This document shows, one piece after another, positions 56,710-64,000 of a stretch of 64,000 nucleotides of DNA. This DNA is from Thermovibrio sp. (GTDB lineage: Bacteria; Aquificota; Aquificia; Desulfurobacteriales; Desulfurobacteriaceae): NCBI GenBank assembly GCA_015490195.1, contig WFYG01000036.1:1-64000 (forward strand), read 5' to 3'. Within the stretch, counting starts at the first letter, position 1. Every line of letters starts with the position of its first letter. The notes below the pieces were generated by a model. It was not told the DNA's origin and did not search any database. It was given only the letters and a program-made list of their open reading frames with translations. The position numbers were made by a program, and so were the translations under genes.

Positions 56710-57025
56710 AGGAGCAGGTAAATTTGCTGAAAAGCATAGTATAAGTAGTTTTGTTACTATTTTTTTGTGGGATATGCCTGCCTTAGTGGAAAATCCTCAT
56801 AAATTTAAGGAAATAATACACAAGTCAAAAACTGGTAGTTTATCTTCAGAAGAGAAGCTGGTAATAGATATATTTAAACGAAGAATCTTAAGAACAAAAA
56901 ATGGGAAAACTATATATAAGCAAATTTTTGGTGAAGAAGCTCCTGACTTTAAAGAATCTTGGATTACACCTCCAGATAAACTCTACGCTAAACTGAAGGA
57001 AAAACTGGGAAACTCGGTACTATAG
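56702..57025 (+). CDS. Unknown 107-aa protein next to the CRISPR-like repeats
   Basis: GTG start (56702) overlapping the 39-aa ORF. Sequence begins VGEGAGKFAEKHSISSFVTI and is lysine-rich and mostly helical. No motif recognised. The DNA is visibly more AT-rich than its neighbours and contains no GGAGCTCC, consistent with recent acquisition. Possibly half of a two-gene module with the upstream small ORF. Confidence 0.45.
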   Translation: MGEGAGKFAEKHSISSFVTIFLWDMPALVENPHKFKEIIHKSKTGSLSSEEKLVIDIFKRRILRTKNGKTIYKQIFGEEAPDFKESWITPPDKLYAKLKEKLGNSVL

Positions 57026-57072
57026 CTGAATTCAGAAGTTTAAGAAGTAAATTAGTTCTATTAAACCACCCA

Positions 57073-58461
57073 TTAGTAATTTTTGTGTTTTTTTCTCGGT
57101 AATAGTTTTTTGTTTTCTTTGATAAATTTAAGGCGGTTATCAATCAGCTTATTTCTAAAGAGGAGTTTCCTTGTGGCCGGGAAGACGTAGCTGGCCTCTA
57201 AGGTGCTGTTTCTGTACTTCTGCCCCTCTGTTGAGATGAAGTAGAAGGAGTTGAGCTTCCACCCGGGGAGCTCCAGCCTTACTTCCGAAACTACAGTTGG
57301 ATGAATAAGGGCAAAGACTGAAAGGAGAATAGGGGGAATAAAGGAGTAAACAGGTTTTGTAAATAAAGCTAAGAACAAGGAAATAAGAAGCGTTGTTCCT
57401 GCAAGCCACAGGGGTGCCTCGTAGTGGGTAAGGCTCCACTTTGTAAAGTTAAAGAGGTAGTGTGAAGAGAGGATAAACTGATAGCCTAAAAACTCTGTAA
57501 TTCCGTTTATAAAAGGAACCTTCTCAAGTGTAATCTGCATTAGGAAAGCTCCTATGAGAAAAGGGGTGAAGATAAAGCCGGCAAGTAGGGTTGTAAGCCA
57601 GCTTAAAGGGTTAAAGGTTCCGAAAACGTTTAGAACGATAGGAAGGGTAAAGAACATGGGAGCGAAGGAGACCTTAATACTCTTTATCAGTTTCCCACCT
57701 TCACCCTCTACGGCGAGGAGAATTCCACCAACGGCGCTAAAGGAGAGGGCGGCAGAAAGGTTGAACTTTCCCGTTAGAACTGTAAATAGCATCACAACTC
57801 CCAAAAGGTAGAGAGGCGTTATCTTCCTATAGGTTTCAAGGCCTAAGGCCAGAAGGAACATAAACAGGTAAGACCTGAAAGCTGAAGGTGGAAGCCCTGT
57901 TAATGGCATTAAGGGAAGAATGACAACCGACGCAGCCGTTAAGGGCTTTTTAAACTTTAAGAGTTTAAAGAGGAGGGCGAGAGCTCCCACAACAATTCCT
58001 ACGTGAAGGCCGGAAATTGCAAGGAAGTGATAGATGCCGGAAAGGGCAAAGTAGCCTTTAACAGAGGCAGGAAGCTCGTATCTGAAACCTAAAGTTGTTG
58101 CCCCAACAAGAGCCGAAACGGGATAATCTACAGACTCTTCAATCCTTTTGTATAGGTGATAGCGGAACCTGTCAAGTGAGAAAAAAGGTCTTTCAACTAC
58201 TCTCCCCTTGTTGTTAACGTAGTCTCCCGGCTCTGCCTCACCTTTTAACCTTACGTACTTCCACCCTTCAAGAACCGCTACTCTGTAGTTGTCTCTGTAC
58301 TCTCTTACCCAGAGGACTTTTCGCAGGTTTTGATTACCAGCGTGACCTTTCCAGAAAAGCGGAATAGCAAGGAAAGGAATTAAAATGAGAGTGCCGGGGA
58401 GGAGCTCCCTCACCCTGAACCTCACAGCATAGTTGAAAAAGAGAATCAGCGTTGCTACCAA
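57073..58461 (-). CDS. comEC: ComEC/Rec2 competence-type DNA uptake channel
   Basis: At least 462 aa. The Competence domain is clear: YHFLAISGLHVGIVVGALAL, LPPSAFRSYLFMFLLALGLE, FNLSAALSFSAVGGILLAV. An OB-like region precedes it (~residues 40-90). The metallo-beta-lactamase domain of long ComEC is absent. The first conventional start is TTG 58461, but the frame stays open upstream and encodes a hydrophobic helix; CTG at 58548 has AGGGGG 5 nt before it and would give 491 aa. It probably works with the type IV pilus in DNA uptake. Confidence 0.85.
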   Translation of the reverse strand: MVATLILFFNYAVRFRVRELLPGTLILIPFLAIPLFWKGHAGNQNLRKVLWVREYRDNYRVAVLEGWKYVRLKGEAEPGDYVNNKGRVVERPFFSLDRFRYHLYKRIEESVDYPVSALVGATTLGFRYELPASVKGYFALSGIYHFLAISGLHVGIVVGALALLFKLLKFKKPLTAASVVILPLMPLTGLPPSAFRSYLFMFLLALGLETYRKITPLYLLGVVMLFTVLTGKFNLSAALSFSAVGGILLAVEGEGGKLIKSIKVSFAPMFFTLPIVLNVFGTFNPLSWLTTLLAGFIFTPFLIGAFLMQITLEKVPFINGITEFLGYQFILSSHYLFNFTKWSLTHYEAPLWLAGTTLLISLFLALFTKPVYSFIPPILLSVFALIHPTVVSEVRLELPGWKLNSFYFISTEGQKYRNSTLEASYVFPATRKLLFRNKLIDNRLKFIKENKKLLPRKKHKNY

Positions 58462-58676
58462 AAGGTAGGGGAAATAAGGAGTGCCGTATTTTTCAAAAGC
58501 GAGGGCTAAGAAGGAGAGGAAGAAGATATAAACAACGTGTTTTTGCAGCTCTGCCCCCTTTTTGTTGAAAAGCCCTTAACAATTTGTAGTTTCAGCATCA
58601 AGTCCTATTAATTTAGCTCTACCGCTAAACGAATAATAAACCACAGACAAGCCTTTTCTCAAGACTTTCCAAATCT

Positions 58677-58705
58677 TTGATAGACTGTTAGAGGTCTGCA
58701 CAATA
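58677..58705 (+). promoter_or_regulatory. Early promoter of the integrated element
   Basis: TTGATA (58677-58682), about 16 bp, CACAAT (58699-58704). The -10 lies in the inverted repeat at 58697-58713, so a repressor bound there would block it. Confidence 0.45.
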
Positions 58706-58713
58706 AGTGTGCA
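58697..58713. promoter_or_regulatory. Operator-like inverted repeat TGCACA-5-TGTGCA
   Basis: Perfect 6-bp arms with a 5-bp centre, directly before the SD of the first element gene. Typical geometry for a dimeric repressor. Confidence 0.5.
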
Positions 58714-58730
58714 ATTAAAGGGAGGGAATT

Positions 58731-58916
58731 ATGGAACCTAAAGAGTTCACGGTTGAGGTTTTTGAGAAGGCTCTGAAGATTTACAGGGAGCTCCCGGAGG
58801 GAAAGGAGAGACTGATAATAGCGGCTCTTGAGAAAATTAACAAGTTGGCTGTTTTGTGTAAAGCTGAACTGTCAATAAGAAAGATAAACCAGGATAAGGC
58901 AAATAATGAACAATGA
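58731..58916 (+). CDS. Small leader protein of the integrated element
   Basis: 61 aa, helical and charged (EFTVEVFEKALKIYRELPEG). SD GGGAGGG. Stop overlaps the start of the HTH gene (ATGA). No family recognised; a GGAGCTCC lies within it. Confidence 0.6.
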   Translation: MEPKEFTVEVFEKALKIYRELPEGKERLIIAALEKINKLAVLCKAELSIRKINQDKANNEQ

Positions 58917-59110
58917 AAGAGATACTTGGCGTTAGGTTCTACACGGTCAAAGAGGTGGCTGAGATTCTCTCTAAGTCTCCCTCAACTATCCGTAATTACA
59001 TCTACGACAAAAAGTTAGGAGCCGTCCAGATAGGGAGGGAGCATTTAATTCCTGAAAAGGAGATTAAGGAGTTCCTCAAAAAGAACGCAAATAAACCAAT
59101 AGACCTTTAG
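58913..59110 (+). CDS. Excisionase-like helix-turn-helix protein
   Basis: 65 aa. RFYTVKEVAEILSKSPSTIR, NYIYDKKLGAVQIGREHLIP and EKEIKEFL are the pattern of HTH_17/MerR-like small DNA-binding proteins used as excisionases or regulators. It is translationally coupled to the upstream 61-aa gene and 10 bp before the 431-aa gene. With the recombinase it could control excision. Confidence 0.8.
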   Translation: MKEILGVRFYTVKEVAEILSKSPSTIRNYIYDKKLGAVQIGREHLIPEKEIKEFLKKNANKPIDL

Positions 59111-59120
59111 GAGGTAAGCA

Positions 59121-60416
59121 ATGGCTGAGGAAGTTAAAACGGGCGGTATTGACATCGGGACAACGGCAGAGGTGTTTAACGAGCTCAGGGGCGACTTAAC
59201 TCAGGTAATCATTATGAGGAATGGGAAGTTTTTGGACAAGGTTAAACCTGAAGAGATTGACGATGATTTAGTTATGTGGATTAAGGAACGCTACGGGGGA
59301 GGGAAATACATAGTTACTTTGCAGGGGAAGGACGGGAAGATAAGAAAGAGGTTCTCTTTTGCCATTGAGGGAGCTCCCAAGATGCCCCCTTCTGAGATGG
59401 TCCAGCAGGAGGAGGGAACTTTGGGGCTGGTTAGGGAGCTGATTGAGGAGATTAAGGATAAGAGGAGCTCAGACCAGACGGACGTGTTTAAGATGATGAT
59501 GGAGATGCAGAGGCAACAGTTTGAGCTTCTTTTAAACGTTGTTAAGGGGAAGGAGCAGGAGAGGAAGGGCTTTTTTGAGCAGGCGGTTGAGAAGTTAATC
59601 AGCAACCCGCAGGTATTGTTGGCCCTTGGAGGGGGAGCCTGGAAGGTTATACAGAAGGCGTTAACAAATAAAAACGAGCTTTTAGAGCTTATAAGGGTGG
59701 CCAAGGACGACCCTGAGATTAAGGAGATGGCCGTCTCTATTTTGGGGGCCAAGTATGGAGCTGGAGGGGGGATTTTAGACAGGGTTCTTTCTAACCCGGA
59801 GCTCCTTAATAAGACCTTGGAGATTGTCAACAAGGCTCTCTCTATAAGGGAGGCTGGACAGAATCCGTTACCGGTAGTTAAGAGGGAGCTGAGGAAGATG
59901 GCAGGAGCAAAGGGGCAGGTTAGGGAGGTAGGAGCTCCCCAGGTGGCGGCTTCTGGAGCAGGAGGGAGCTCCCCATCTCAGGTTGTTAGTAATCCACAAT
60001 CCACACAGTTGGAGGGTGTGGATAACGGAGAGGAGGTTGTTAGCGTGCAGGAGGTTATTGCAGTAGGAACTAAGGTTTTGGACTTGGCAGAGAGGGGAGC
60101 AACGGCAGAGGAGATATTTGACAGCTTGACGGACAGGGAGGTTGAGCTCCTCTACGGGATGTCTGAGAGCTACAACATAGAGGATTCAGAGGGGCTTGTT
60201 GCGTTCCTTGAGGGTTTACCGGTTCCCCGTTTTGTTGTGGCGGGCTACGTGGAGGCTGTAAGGAGACACAGAGAGGTTGTTGACTCTCTCTTAGGGCTCG
60301 TTTTGGGTGAGTTTGAGGAGGAGGTTAGGGAGGATTCAAGGGAGAGTTCTAGGAGGGTAGAAAGGGAGAGAGTAGGAGAAGGTAAGGAAGAGGTAAGGAA
60401 GGGAGAGGGTGGTTAG
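59121..60416 (+). CDS. Unknown 431-aa element protein
   Basis: Not recognised. Residues ~25-85 form a compact beta module (LTQVIIMRNGKFLDKV, RYGGGKYIVTLQGKDGKIRK); residues ~105-165 are a helical, partly coiled-coil stretch (KMMMEMQRQQFELLLNVVKG); a middle helical region of ~100 residues follows; the tail is a strongly charged Glu/Arg segment. SD GGAGG. Four GGAGCTCC copies are within the gene. It could be a replication, packaging or virion protein. Confidence 0.7.
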   Translation: MAEEVKTGGIDIGTTAEVFNELRGDLTQVIIMRNGKFLDKVKPEEIDDDLVMWIKERYGGGKYIVTLQGKDGKIRKRFSFAIEGAPKMPPSEMVQQEEGTLGLVRELIEEIKDKRSSDQTDVFKMMMEMQRQQFELLLNVVKGKEQERKGFFEQAVEKLISNPQVLLALGGGAWKVIQKALTNKNELLELIRVAKDDPEIKEMAVSILGAKYGAGGGILDRVLSNPELLNKTLEIVNKALSIREAGQNPLPVVKRELRKMAGAKGQVREVGAPQVAASGAGGSSPSQVVSNPQSTQLEGVDNGEEVVSVQEVIAVGTKVLDLAERGATAEEIFDSLTDREVELLYGMSESYNIEDSEGLVAFLEGLPVPRFVVAGYVEAVRRHREVVDSLLGLVLGEFEEEVREDSRESSRRVERERVGEGKEEVRKGEGG

Positions 60417-60450
60417 TAGGTTTTCGGCTTTTGAGAGAGGCTTGAAATTG

Positions 60451-60479
60451 TTGACTTTACAAAATTTGTATTTTGTAAA
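60451..60479 (+). promoter_or_regulatory. Inverted repeat before the recombinase gene (operator or core site)
   Basis: TTTACAAAAT (60456-60465), 4-bp centre, ATTTTGTAAA (60470-60479): perfect 10-bp arms. TTGACT (60451-60456) at its left edge may be a -35. The geometry suits either a repressor site or a tyrosine-recombinase core; only a second copy at the element's other end would decide. Confidence 0.5.
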
Positions 60480-60513
60480 ACGACTCACTAAAGCATTGCA
60501 GGACAAGGGATAA

Positions 60514-61167
60514 ATGGCATTTTTGAGACTTAAAGAGGTTCCAACGTGGGAAGAGGTAAACAGGCTATTTGAGGCCGTCCTTGATAGGTTCCTCCCAGAA
60601 GTAAGGGACCTTGAGGAGATGGCCAACATTAAGAGGAAGGTTAGGAGCTCTGTTAAGGGAGAGGAGATAGGGAGGGGAAGTTATTACGGCCTGCGGGAGG
60701 TTGTCTTTTTCGGGCTCCTCTTTTATACAGGGTGCAGGATTAGTGAGCTCCTCTCTATAAGGAAAAGAGACGTCAACTTTACTAAGAAAACCATAACGAT
60801 TAAGCAGTTAAAGAGGAGAAAGGGAAAGGAGCTTGAGAGGGAGGTTCTGATTCCCCCGAAAGTTGAGGAGTTTCTAAGGGAGTATGTTCTAAAGCACGTT
60901 AGCGGAGAGGAAGGGAGGCTTTTTGAGTTTTCTCGTCAAAGGGCGTGGCAACTTGTGAAGGAGTTAACGGGAAGTGTATTGGGGAGGGAGCTCCACCCAC
61001 ACGTATTCAGGCATGCTTTTGCGGTTCAACTGTTAAAGACAACAAAGGATTTAGAGAAGGTTAGGAGATTACTGGGGCATAGCAATTACGACACGCTGAA
61101 GGCATATTTGGACTACACAATAGAGGACATGAGAGACGATTTACTAAAGATGTTCAGGGAGGAGTAG
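60514..61167 (+). CDS. Short tyrosine recombinase (integrase)
   Basis: 217 aa. The catalytic set is complete: Arg75 in TGCRISELLSI, a lysine in the beta-hairpin (TIKQLKRRKG, about 97-100), His163 and Arg166 in HPHVFRHAFA, His189 in LLGHSN, and Tyr198 in KAYLDYT. The N-terminal core-binding domain is much reduced (~60 residues) compared with XerC/D. It marks the region as an integrated element. ATG start. Confidence 0.9.
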   Translation: MAFLRLKEVPTWEEVNRLFEAVLDRFLPEVRDLEEMANIKRKVRSSVKGEEIGRGSYYGLREVVFFGLLFYTGCRISELLSIRKRDVNFTKKTITIKQLKRRKGKELEREVLIPPKVEEFLREYVLKHVSGEEGRLFEFSRQRAWQLVKELTGSVLGRELHPHVFRHAFAVQLLKTTKDLEKVRRLLGHSNYDTLKAYLDYTIEDMRDDLLKMFREE

Positions 61168-61372
61168 AGGGGAGCTCCCCCGGAGTATTCTCAAAATACC
61201 TGGTAAAAGTTAGGGTGTCCTTTAATATGGACCATAAGAAGGAGCTCCCCTTTACCGGAAACGTGCAGCTGCACGGCGGGGAGCTCCGGAGGGACGGGGA
61301 TGGAGATTATAGCCCAGCAGGGGAGCTCCCCCGGTAAGGGGGAGAATAGGAGGGCACACAAAGGGGAGAGCT
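61168..61372. repeat. Palindrome-rich intergenic patch between convergent element genes
   Basis: 205 bp without an ORF. GGAGCTCC at 61171, 61241, 61280 and 61322; a direct repeat of 16 bp (AGGGGAGCTCCCCCGG) at 61168-61183 and 61319-61334; a 14-bp palindrome CGTGCAGCTGCACG at 61262-61275; and a CTCCCCC-5-GGGGGAG hairpin at 61326-61344. It may be a terminator cluster, a recombination site or a replication site. Confidence 0.75.
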
Positions 61373-61723
61373 CTACTTAAAGAGTTTCCTCAATATCAGG
61401 CCAATGAATGAAAAGGTTAAAAAGGTCTGGAAGTCTTTGGAGTGGAGAAAGGTCTGGAATTTTCCAGGAGTGAAGGCGTTGGGTGGAACCCGTATCGGCC
61501 TGCCACTTGCTACGTCGTAGCCGAATGTGAACCCTGATTTTGTTTTTACGTATACTTTTGGCCTTGTGATTGAAACCAGGCGGGAGGCTGAGGGGGTGGA
61601 ACGGGAGAAGTCAAAGAGCCAGTCGGGGAGGTATCTCCATTCAACTTTTATCTTTTCAGGTTTTGCGGCGTTGACTGCGTAGCCATAGAGGTTGTTTTCT
61701 ATATCTTGTAGGGAGAATCCCAT
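61373..61723 (-). CDS. Unknown 116-aa element protein with C-terminal membrane helix
   Basis: No family recognised. Beta-rich middle (RLVSITRPKVYVKTKSGFTF) and a hydrophobic C-terminal segment (FQTFLTFSFIGLILRKLFK). The start ATGGGATTC is 3 bp after the stop of the spermidine synthase-like gene, so the leftward module is an operon. A small virion membrane protein is possible. Confidence 0.65.
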   Translation of the reverse strand: MGFSLQDIENNLYGYAVNAAKPEKIKVEWRYLPDWLFDFSRSTPSASRLVSITRPKVYVKTKSGFTFGYDVASGRPIRVPPNAFTPGKFQTFLHSKDFQTFLTFSFIGLILRKLFK

Positions 61724-61726
61724 TCG

Positions 61727-62467
61727 TTACCTCCTTGCGTAGAGGAAGAACTGCTCAAAGTTTATTCCTCTGTCTTTTCCCAATATTTGGAGTTTGAGCT
61801 TTTTCAGGCAGTTCTTTACTCTGTTTAGGACTATCGGGGAGCCTGAGACCTGGATTGAAAGAAGGCCTCCTTTTTTGAGGTGGGAGGCGATGAGTTTGTA
61901 GGCCCTGCATGTATATAAGGGGTTTACGTGTTTTTTTAGGAATTCGTCGTTTTCCATCATGTCGTAATCGGGGTCTGGGAAGTCAACTATTATGAGGTCG
62001 TAGCGATCCTTTGCCGTTTTGAGGTATTTGAGGGCGTCTGCGTTTACTATTTTGACTCTACTTGAGTTCAGGGCGTTGCGGTTGAGGGTTCTGAGTATCG
62101 GGTTTTTCCGGGCAAGGTCTGTTACGGTTTTGTCTATGTCAACTAAGGTGATTTCCCGTATTTGGGGGAACTTGAGGAGCTCCCTTGCTCCAAGTCCGTC
62201 CCCTCCCCCCAATACTAAGACCTTCTCAGGGGTTCTTTTCTCCTTGAGGAAGTAGTCTATTACGGGTTGGCCGTAGAGCTTGAAGTGGTATTCTTTTTCG
62301 GGTAGGCCTGAAATAAACTGCATGTATCCGTTGAGCCACATTACTATTTTGTGGCTTTTGGGATGAAAGGTGAGCTCTACGGTATTGTAGGGAGTCTTTA
62401 CTTTCATTAGCGGTTTTCCTTTTCTTATCTCTTTGTGAAGTTTTGGCATTGCGGGGTCTTTCCACAT
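61727..62467 (-). CDS. Spermidine synthase-like aminopropyltransferase
   Basis: 246 aa. Rossmann-fold motif VLVLGGGDGLGARELLKFPQ, acidic loop ITLVDIDKTVTDLAR, NADALKYLK, and the catalytic-loop equivalent IIVDFPDPDYD. The N-terminal half keeps LNGYMQFISGLPEKEYHFKL. It is shorter than cellular SpeE (~280 aa). It should transfer an aminopropyl or related group from decarboxylated SAM to a polyamine. Unusual cargo for a mobile element. SD GGGGG. Confidence 0.8.
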   Translation of the reverse strand: MWKDPAMPKLHKEIRKGKPLMKVKTPYNTVELTFHPKSHKIVMWLNGYMQFISGLPEKEYHFKLYGQPVIDYFLKEKRTPEKVLVLGGGDGLGARELLKFPQIREITLVDIDKTVTDLARKNPILRTLNRNALNSSRVKIVNADALKYLKTAKDRYDLIIVDFPDPDYDMMENDEFLKKHVNPLYTCRAYKLIASHLKKGGLLSIQVSGSPIVLNRVKNCLKKLKLQILGKDRGINFEQFFLYARR

Positions 62468-62482
62468 TTTGAATTCCCCCTG

Positions 62483-63016
62483 TTAGTAACTGCGGGCGTA
62501 TTTGAGGACTGTAGCAAGGTAGTGCTTATTTCTCTTTCCTCTTTTGTATGCCCCTATTCCTACATTGTAGGCCTGTATTGCCGAATCCCAGTCGTTTATT
62601 CCAAAACGGCCGTTGTAGGCGTATCTGATTTTTGAGAGGTATTTAGCGGCGATCTCTGTCTGGAAGTATATAGCCTCTTTTCCTGTCAGGGATTTCAGGC
62701 GTTCGTAGTCAACTCCTACGTCTTTGCAGGCGATTTTCGTCAGGCCGTAAAGACCGAATGATGAGCCAATTAGATGGTGTTTACGGTTGAGAAGGGAAGG
62801 GTTACAGGAGCTCTCTGCCATGCAGATGCCGAATAGGAGAGGGGGAGGAATGTGGTATCTGGGAGCTATCTCCGATATGGCCTGTTTAACGGTGTCAATG
62901 AAGTCCCCGCCCCGGCGGGAGGAGGGACGGGAACCGGGGAAGGTGGCCGCTCTGGACTGTAAGGAGAGGCCAACAAGTGCAAGGCCGGTTAATAGTGCTA
63001 TTGTGGAGGCCCTCAT
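62483..63016 (-). CDS. Lytic transglycosylase (SLT domain)
   Basis: 177 aa. Signal peptide (residues ~1-23, cleavage near SRA-AT). Catalytic Glu in LFGICMAESSCNPSLL, then GSSFGLYGLTKIACKDVG, and AIQAYNVGIGAYKRG, the usual SLT motifs. It would cut peptidoglycan for virion entry/exit or for a conjugation apparatus. Start overlaps the stop of the upstream gene by 1 bp. Confidence 0.88.
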   Translation of the reverse strand: MRASTIALLTGLALVGLSLQSRAATFPGSRPSSRRGGDFIDTVKQAISEIAPRYHIPPPLLFGICMAESSCNPSLLNRKHHLIGSSFGLYGLTKIACKDVGVDYERLKSLTGKEAIYFQTEIAAKYLSKIRYAYNGRFGINDWDSAIQAYNVGIGAYKRGKRNKHYLATVLKYARSY

Positions 63017-63471
63017 TACTGGCCTCCGTTAGTTGAGGTTGAGGTCTGAGAGTTCAGGGAATCGTCAAGGTTCTGTTTTGCTTTCTCTAACCTGGGGAGA
63101 AGATAGCCAGGGACATCCTGGATGATTGATAGAAGCTGATTGAGGTCGCTGAGCTGGTCTATCTCGTTTTCGGCTTTTTCTTCTGCATCCCAGACGGCAT
63201 TGTAGAGCTGGAGAAGGTATTTTGCATCTGCATCGCCGCCCTGGGCGTCAACGTATATCTCTCCCATGTTTTTGTAATCGCCCCTTTCGGCGGCATGGCT
63301 GTAAAAGTATTGGTCTGTCAGGTAGTTGAGAGTTTCTACTATTGCAGTTTTAACCTCGTCAGCGTTTTCAGGGTTGAGGACGGGGTAGAACTTCTTCCCG
63401 TCTGGTGTTGTTATTTCTAACGAGAAGTTCTGATAGATAACGTTTTTATATTTCAGCAGTTTAGCGTTCAT
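63016..63471 (-). CDS. Unknown 151-aa element protein
   Basis: Not recognised. N-terminal beta part (VIYQNFSLEITTPDGKKFYP) followed by helical, acidic sequence and a Ser/Thr-rich tail. Its place between the partial upstream gene and the transglycosylase suggests a virion or assembly component. SD GGAGGG. Confidence 0.65.
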   Translation of the reverse strand: MNAKLLKYKNVIYQNFSLEITTPDGKKFYPVLNPENADEVKTAIVETLNYLTDQYFYSHAAERGDYKNMGEIYVDAQGGDADAKYLLQLYNAVWDAEEKAENEIDQLSDLNQLLSIIQDVPGYLLPRLEKAKQNLDDSLNSQTSTSTNGGQ

Positions 63472-63493
63472 TCTTACCCTCCTTTAGTTGTTA

Positions 63494-64000
63494 TTAGAGA
63501 ACGATATTTGAAACGATATTGCGGGGAACGCCGTTTGCATCTTTAACTACGTCTGCGATGTAATCACCCCAGTTGAGTGCATTGCCGTTTTCGTCTGAGA
63601 GCGTTGACCCTACTGCATTAAACATCATTGGTGCTGCATTTGCAGAGCCCAGCAACTTAACCGTTGAAGCTCCAGAGCTATCTATAACAACGTCTGTTGA
63701 GTCAATAGACAAAATTGAGCAACAAAGTTTCTTGGTAACGCTGTTGCCAGAATTGTCTGTTATTCTCAGTTTTGAGTTAGCAACAATAAAATCAAGCAAT
63801 GGGTTTGTAGCTTCTCCAAGATAACGGAACGTTGACCATACTAAAACTGATGCTATGCTAACGTCAGATGTTATTTCAATGTTTATGTTTGGTATGTGTG
63901 AAAAAACAAAAACTCCGCTTCCTCTTATTATAGAACCAGAACCTACCTTGTCCCAAACTATAGATATTGAATAAGTATCTGAACCATAGATGTAAATCTT
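63494..64000 (-). CDS. Partial element protein, runs off the window edge
   Basis: The frame is open from the stop at 63494 to the last base, at least 169 codons, so the gene start lies beyond 64000. The TTG at 63799 is an internal codon, not needed as a start. The visible part is rich in beta-forming and Ser/Val/Ile residues (SGSIIRGSGVFVFSHIPNIN, VVIDSSGASTVKLLGSANAA), which suits a capsid or other structural protein. No family identified. Confidence 0.7.
   Translation of the reverse strand, partial: KIYIYGSDTYSISIVWDKVGSGSIIRGSGVFVFSHIPNINIEITSDVSIASVLVWSTFRYLGEATNPLLDFIVANSKLRITDNSGNSVTKKLCCSILSIDSTDVVIDSSGASTVKLLGSANAAPMMFNAVGSTLSDENGNALNWGDYIADVVKDANGVPRNIVSNIVL

Noticed and set aside
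56590..57025. One frameshifted gene rather than two small ORFs
   Set aside because: Cannot be excluded, but the 8-bp overlap with an internal GTG is a normal coupled arrangement and no homologue is known to me.

Overview
The window looks like a chromosomal segment of a thermophilic, Gram-negative, chemolithotrophic bacterium, most likely Aquificota of the Desulfurobacteriaceae type (Thermovibrio, Desulfurobacterium, Phorcysia relatives). This is an inference from gene content and style: very tight packing, many GTG/TTG starts with strong Shine-Dalgarno sequences, LPS export genes, a di-heme peroxidase, GatB-dependent amidation, and lysine/glutamate-rich proteins. No database search was possible.

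Layout. 1-150: end of an rRNA operon (5S rRNA). 308-8679: a flagellar filament operon (three glycosyltransferase-type proteins, flagellin, FlaG, FliD, FliS, a FliT-like chaperone) with bioD fused on by an ATGA overlap. 8717-9952: a three-heme cytochrome peroxidase. 9995-18608: phosphoesterase, kdsC and lptCAB running directly into a type IV pilus tip/minor pilin set (PilY1, FimT/GspH-, PilV-, PilW- and PilX-like). 18609-24238 (minus): PBP1A, gyrA, serS. 24269-36486: housekeeping and transport (permease, gatB, ExbB/ExbD/TonB, glcD, rhodanese, gpmI, truA, CPA2 antiporter, GCS2 ligase with gamma-glutamyltransferase).

36544-47592 is the most striking block: a complete curli-type functional amyloid locus. 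It has a GGDEF-fold protein without the GGDEF motif, an outer-membrane barrel, a CsgD-like LuxR regulator with a pseudo-receiver, a SPOR/barrel protein and a repeat lipoprotein. After a 328-bp promoter region come one giant curlin (614 aa), CsgE, CsgF, CsgG and an 852-aa protein of 25 ankyrin repeats. An intrinsic terminator sits inside the csgE signal-peptide codons, and csgG has its own promoter, so subunit and secretion machinery can be expressed in different amounts.

47593-53044 (minus): clpX, tpiA, secG, a phospholipase D-like nuclease, glnD. 53241-56263: trpF, ferritin-like protein, aspS. 56465-56570: a two-repeat CRISPR-like element with no cas genes, followed by two small AT-rich unknown ORFs and comEC.

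58600-64000: the left part of an integrated virus-like or plasmid-like element. It carries a small leader protein, an excisionase-like HTH, a 431-aa unknown, a short tyrosine recombinase, a palindrome-rich intergenic patch, and then a leftward module of a small membrane protein, a spermidine synthase-like enzyme, a lytic transglycosylase and two unknown proteins, the last cut by the window edge.

Across the window the palindrome GGAGCTCC is found about 47 times by hand count, against roughly one expected by chance. It is nearly absent from the pilus and curli blocks and densest in the integrated element, where four copies lie within 160 bp.
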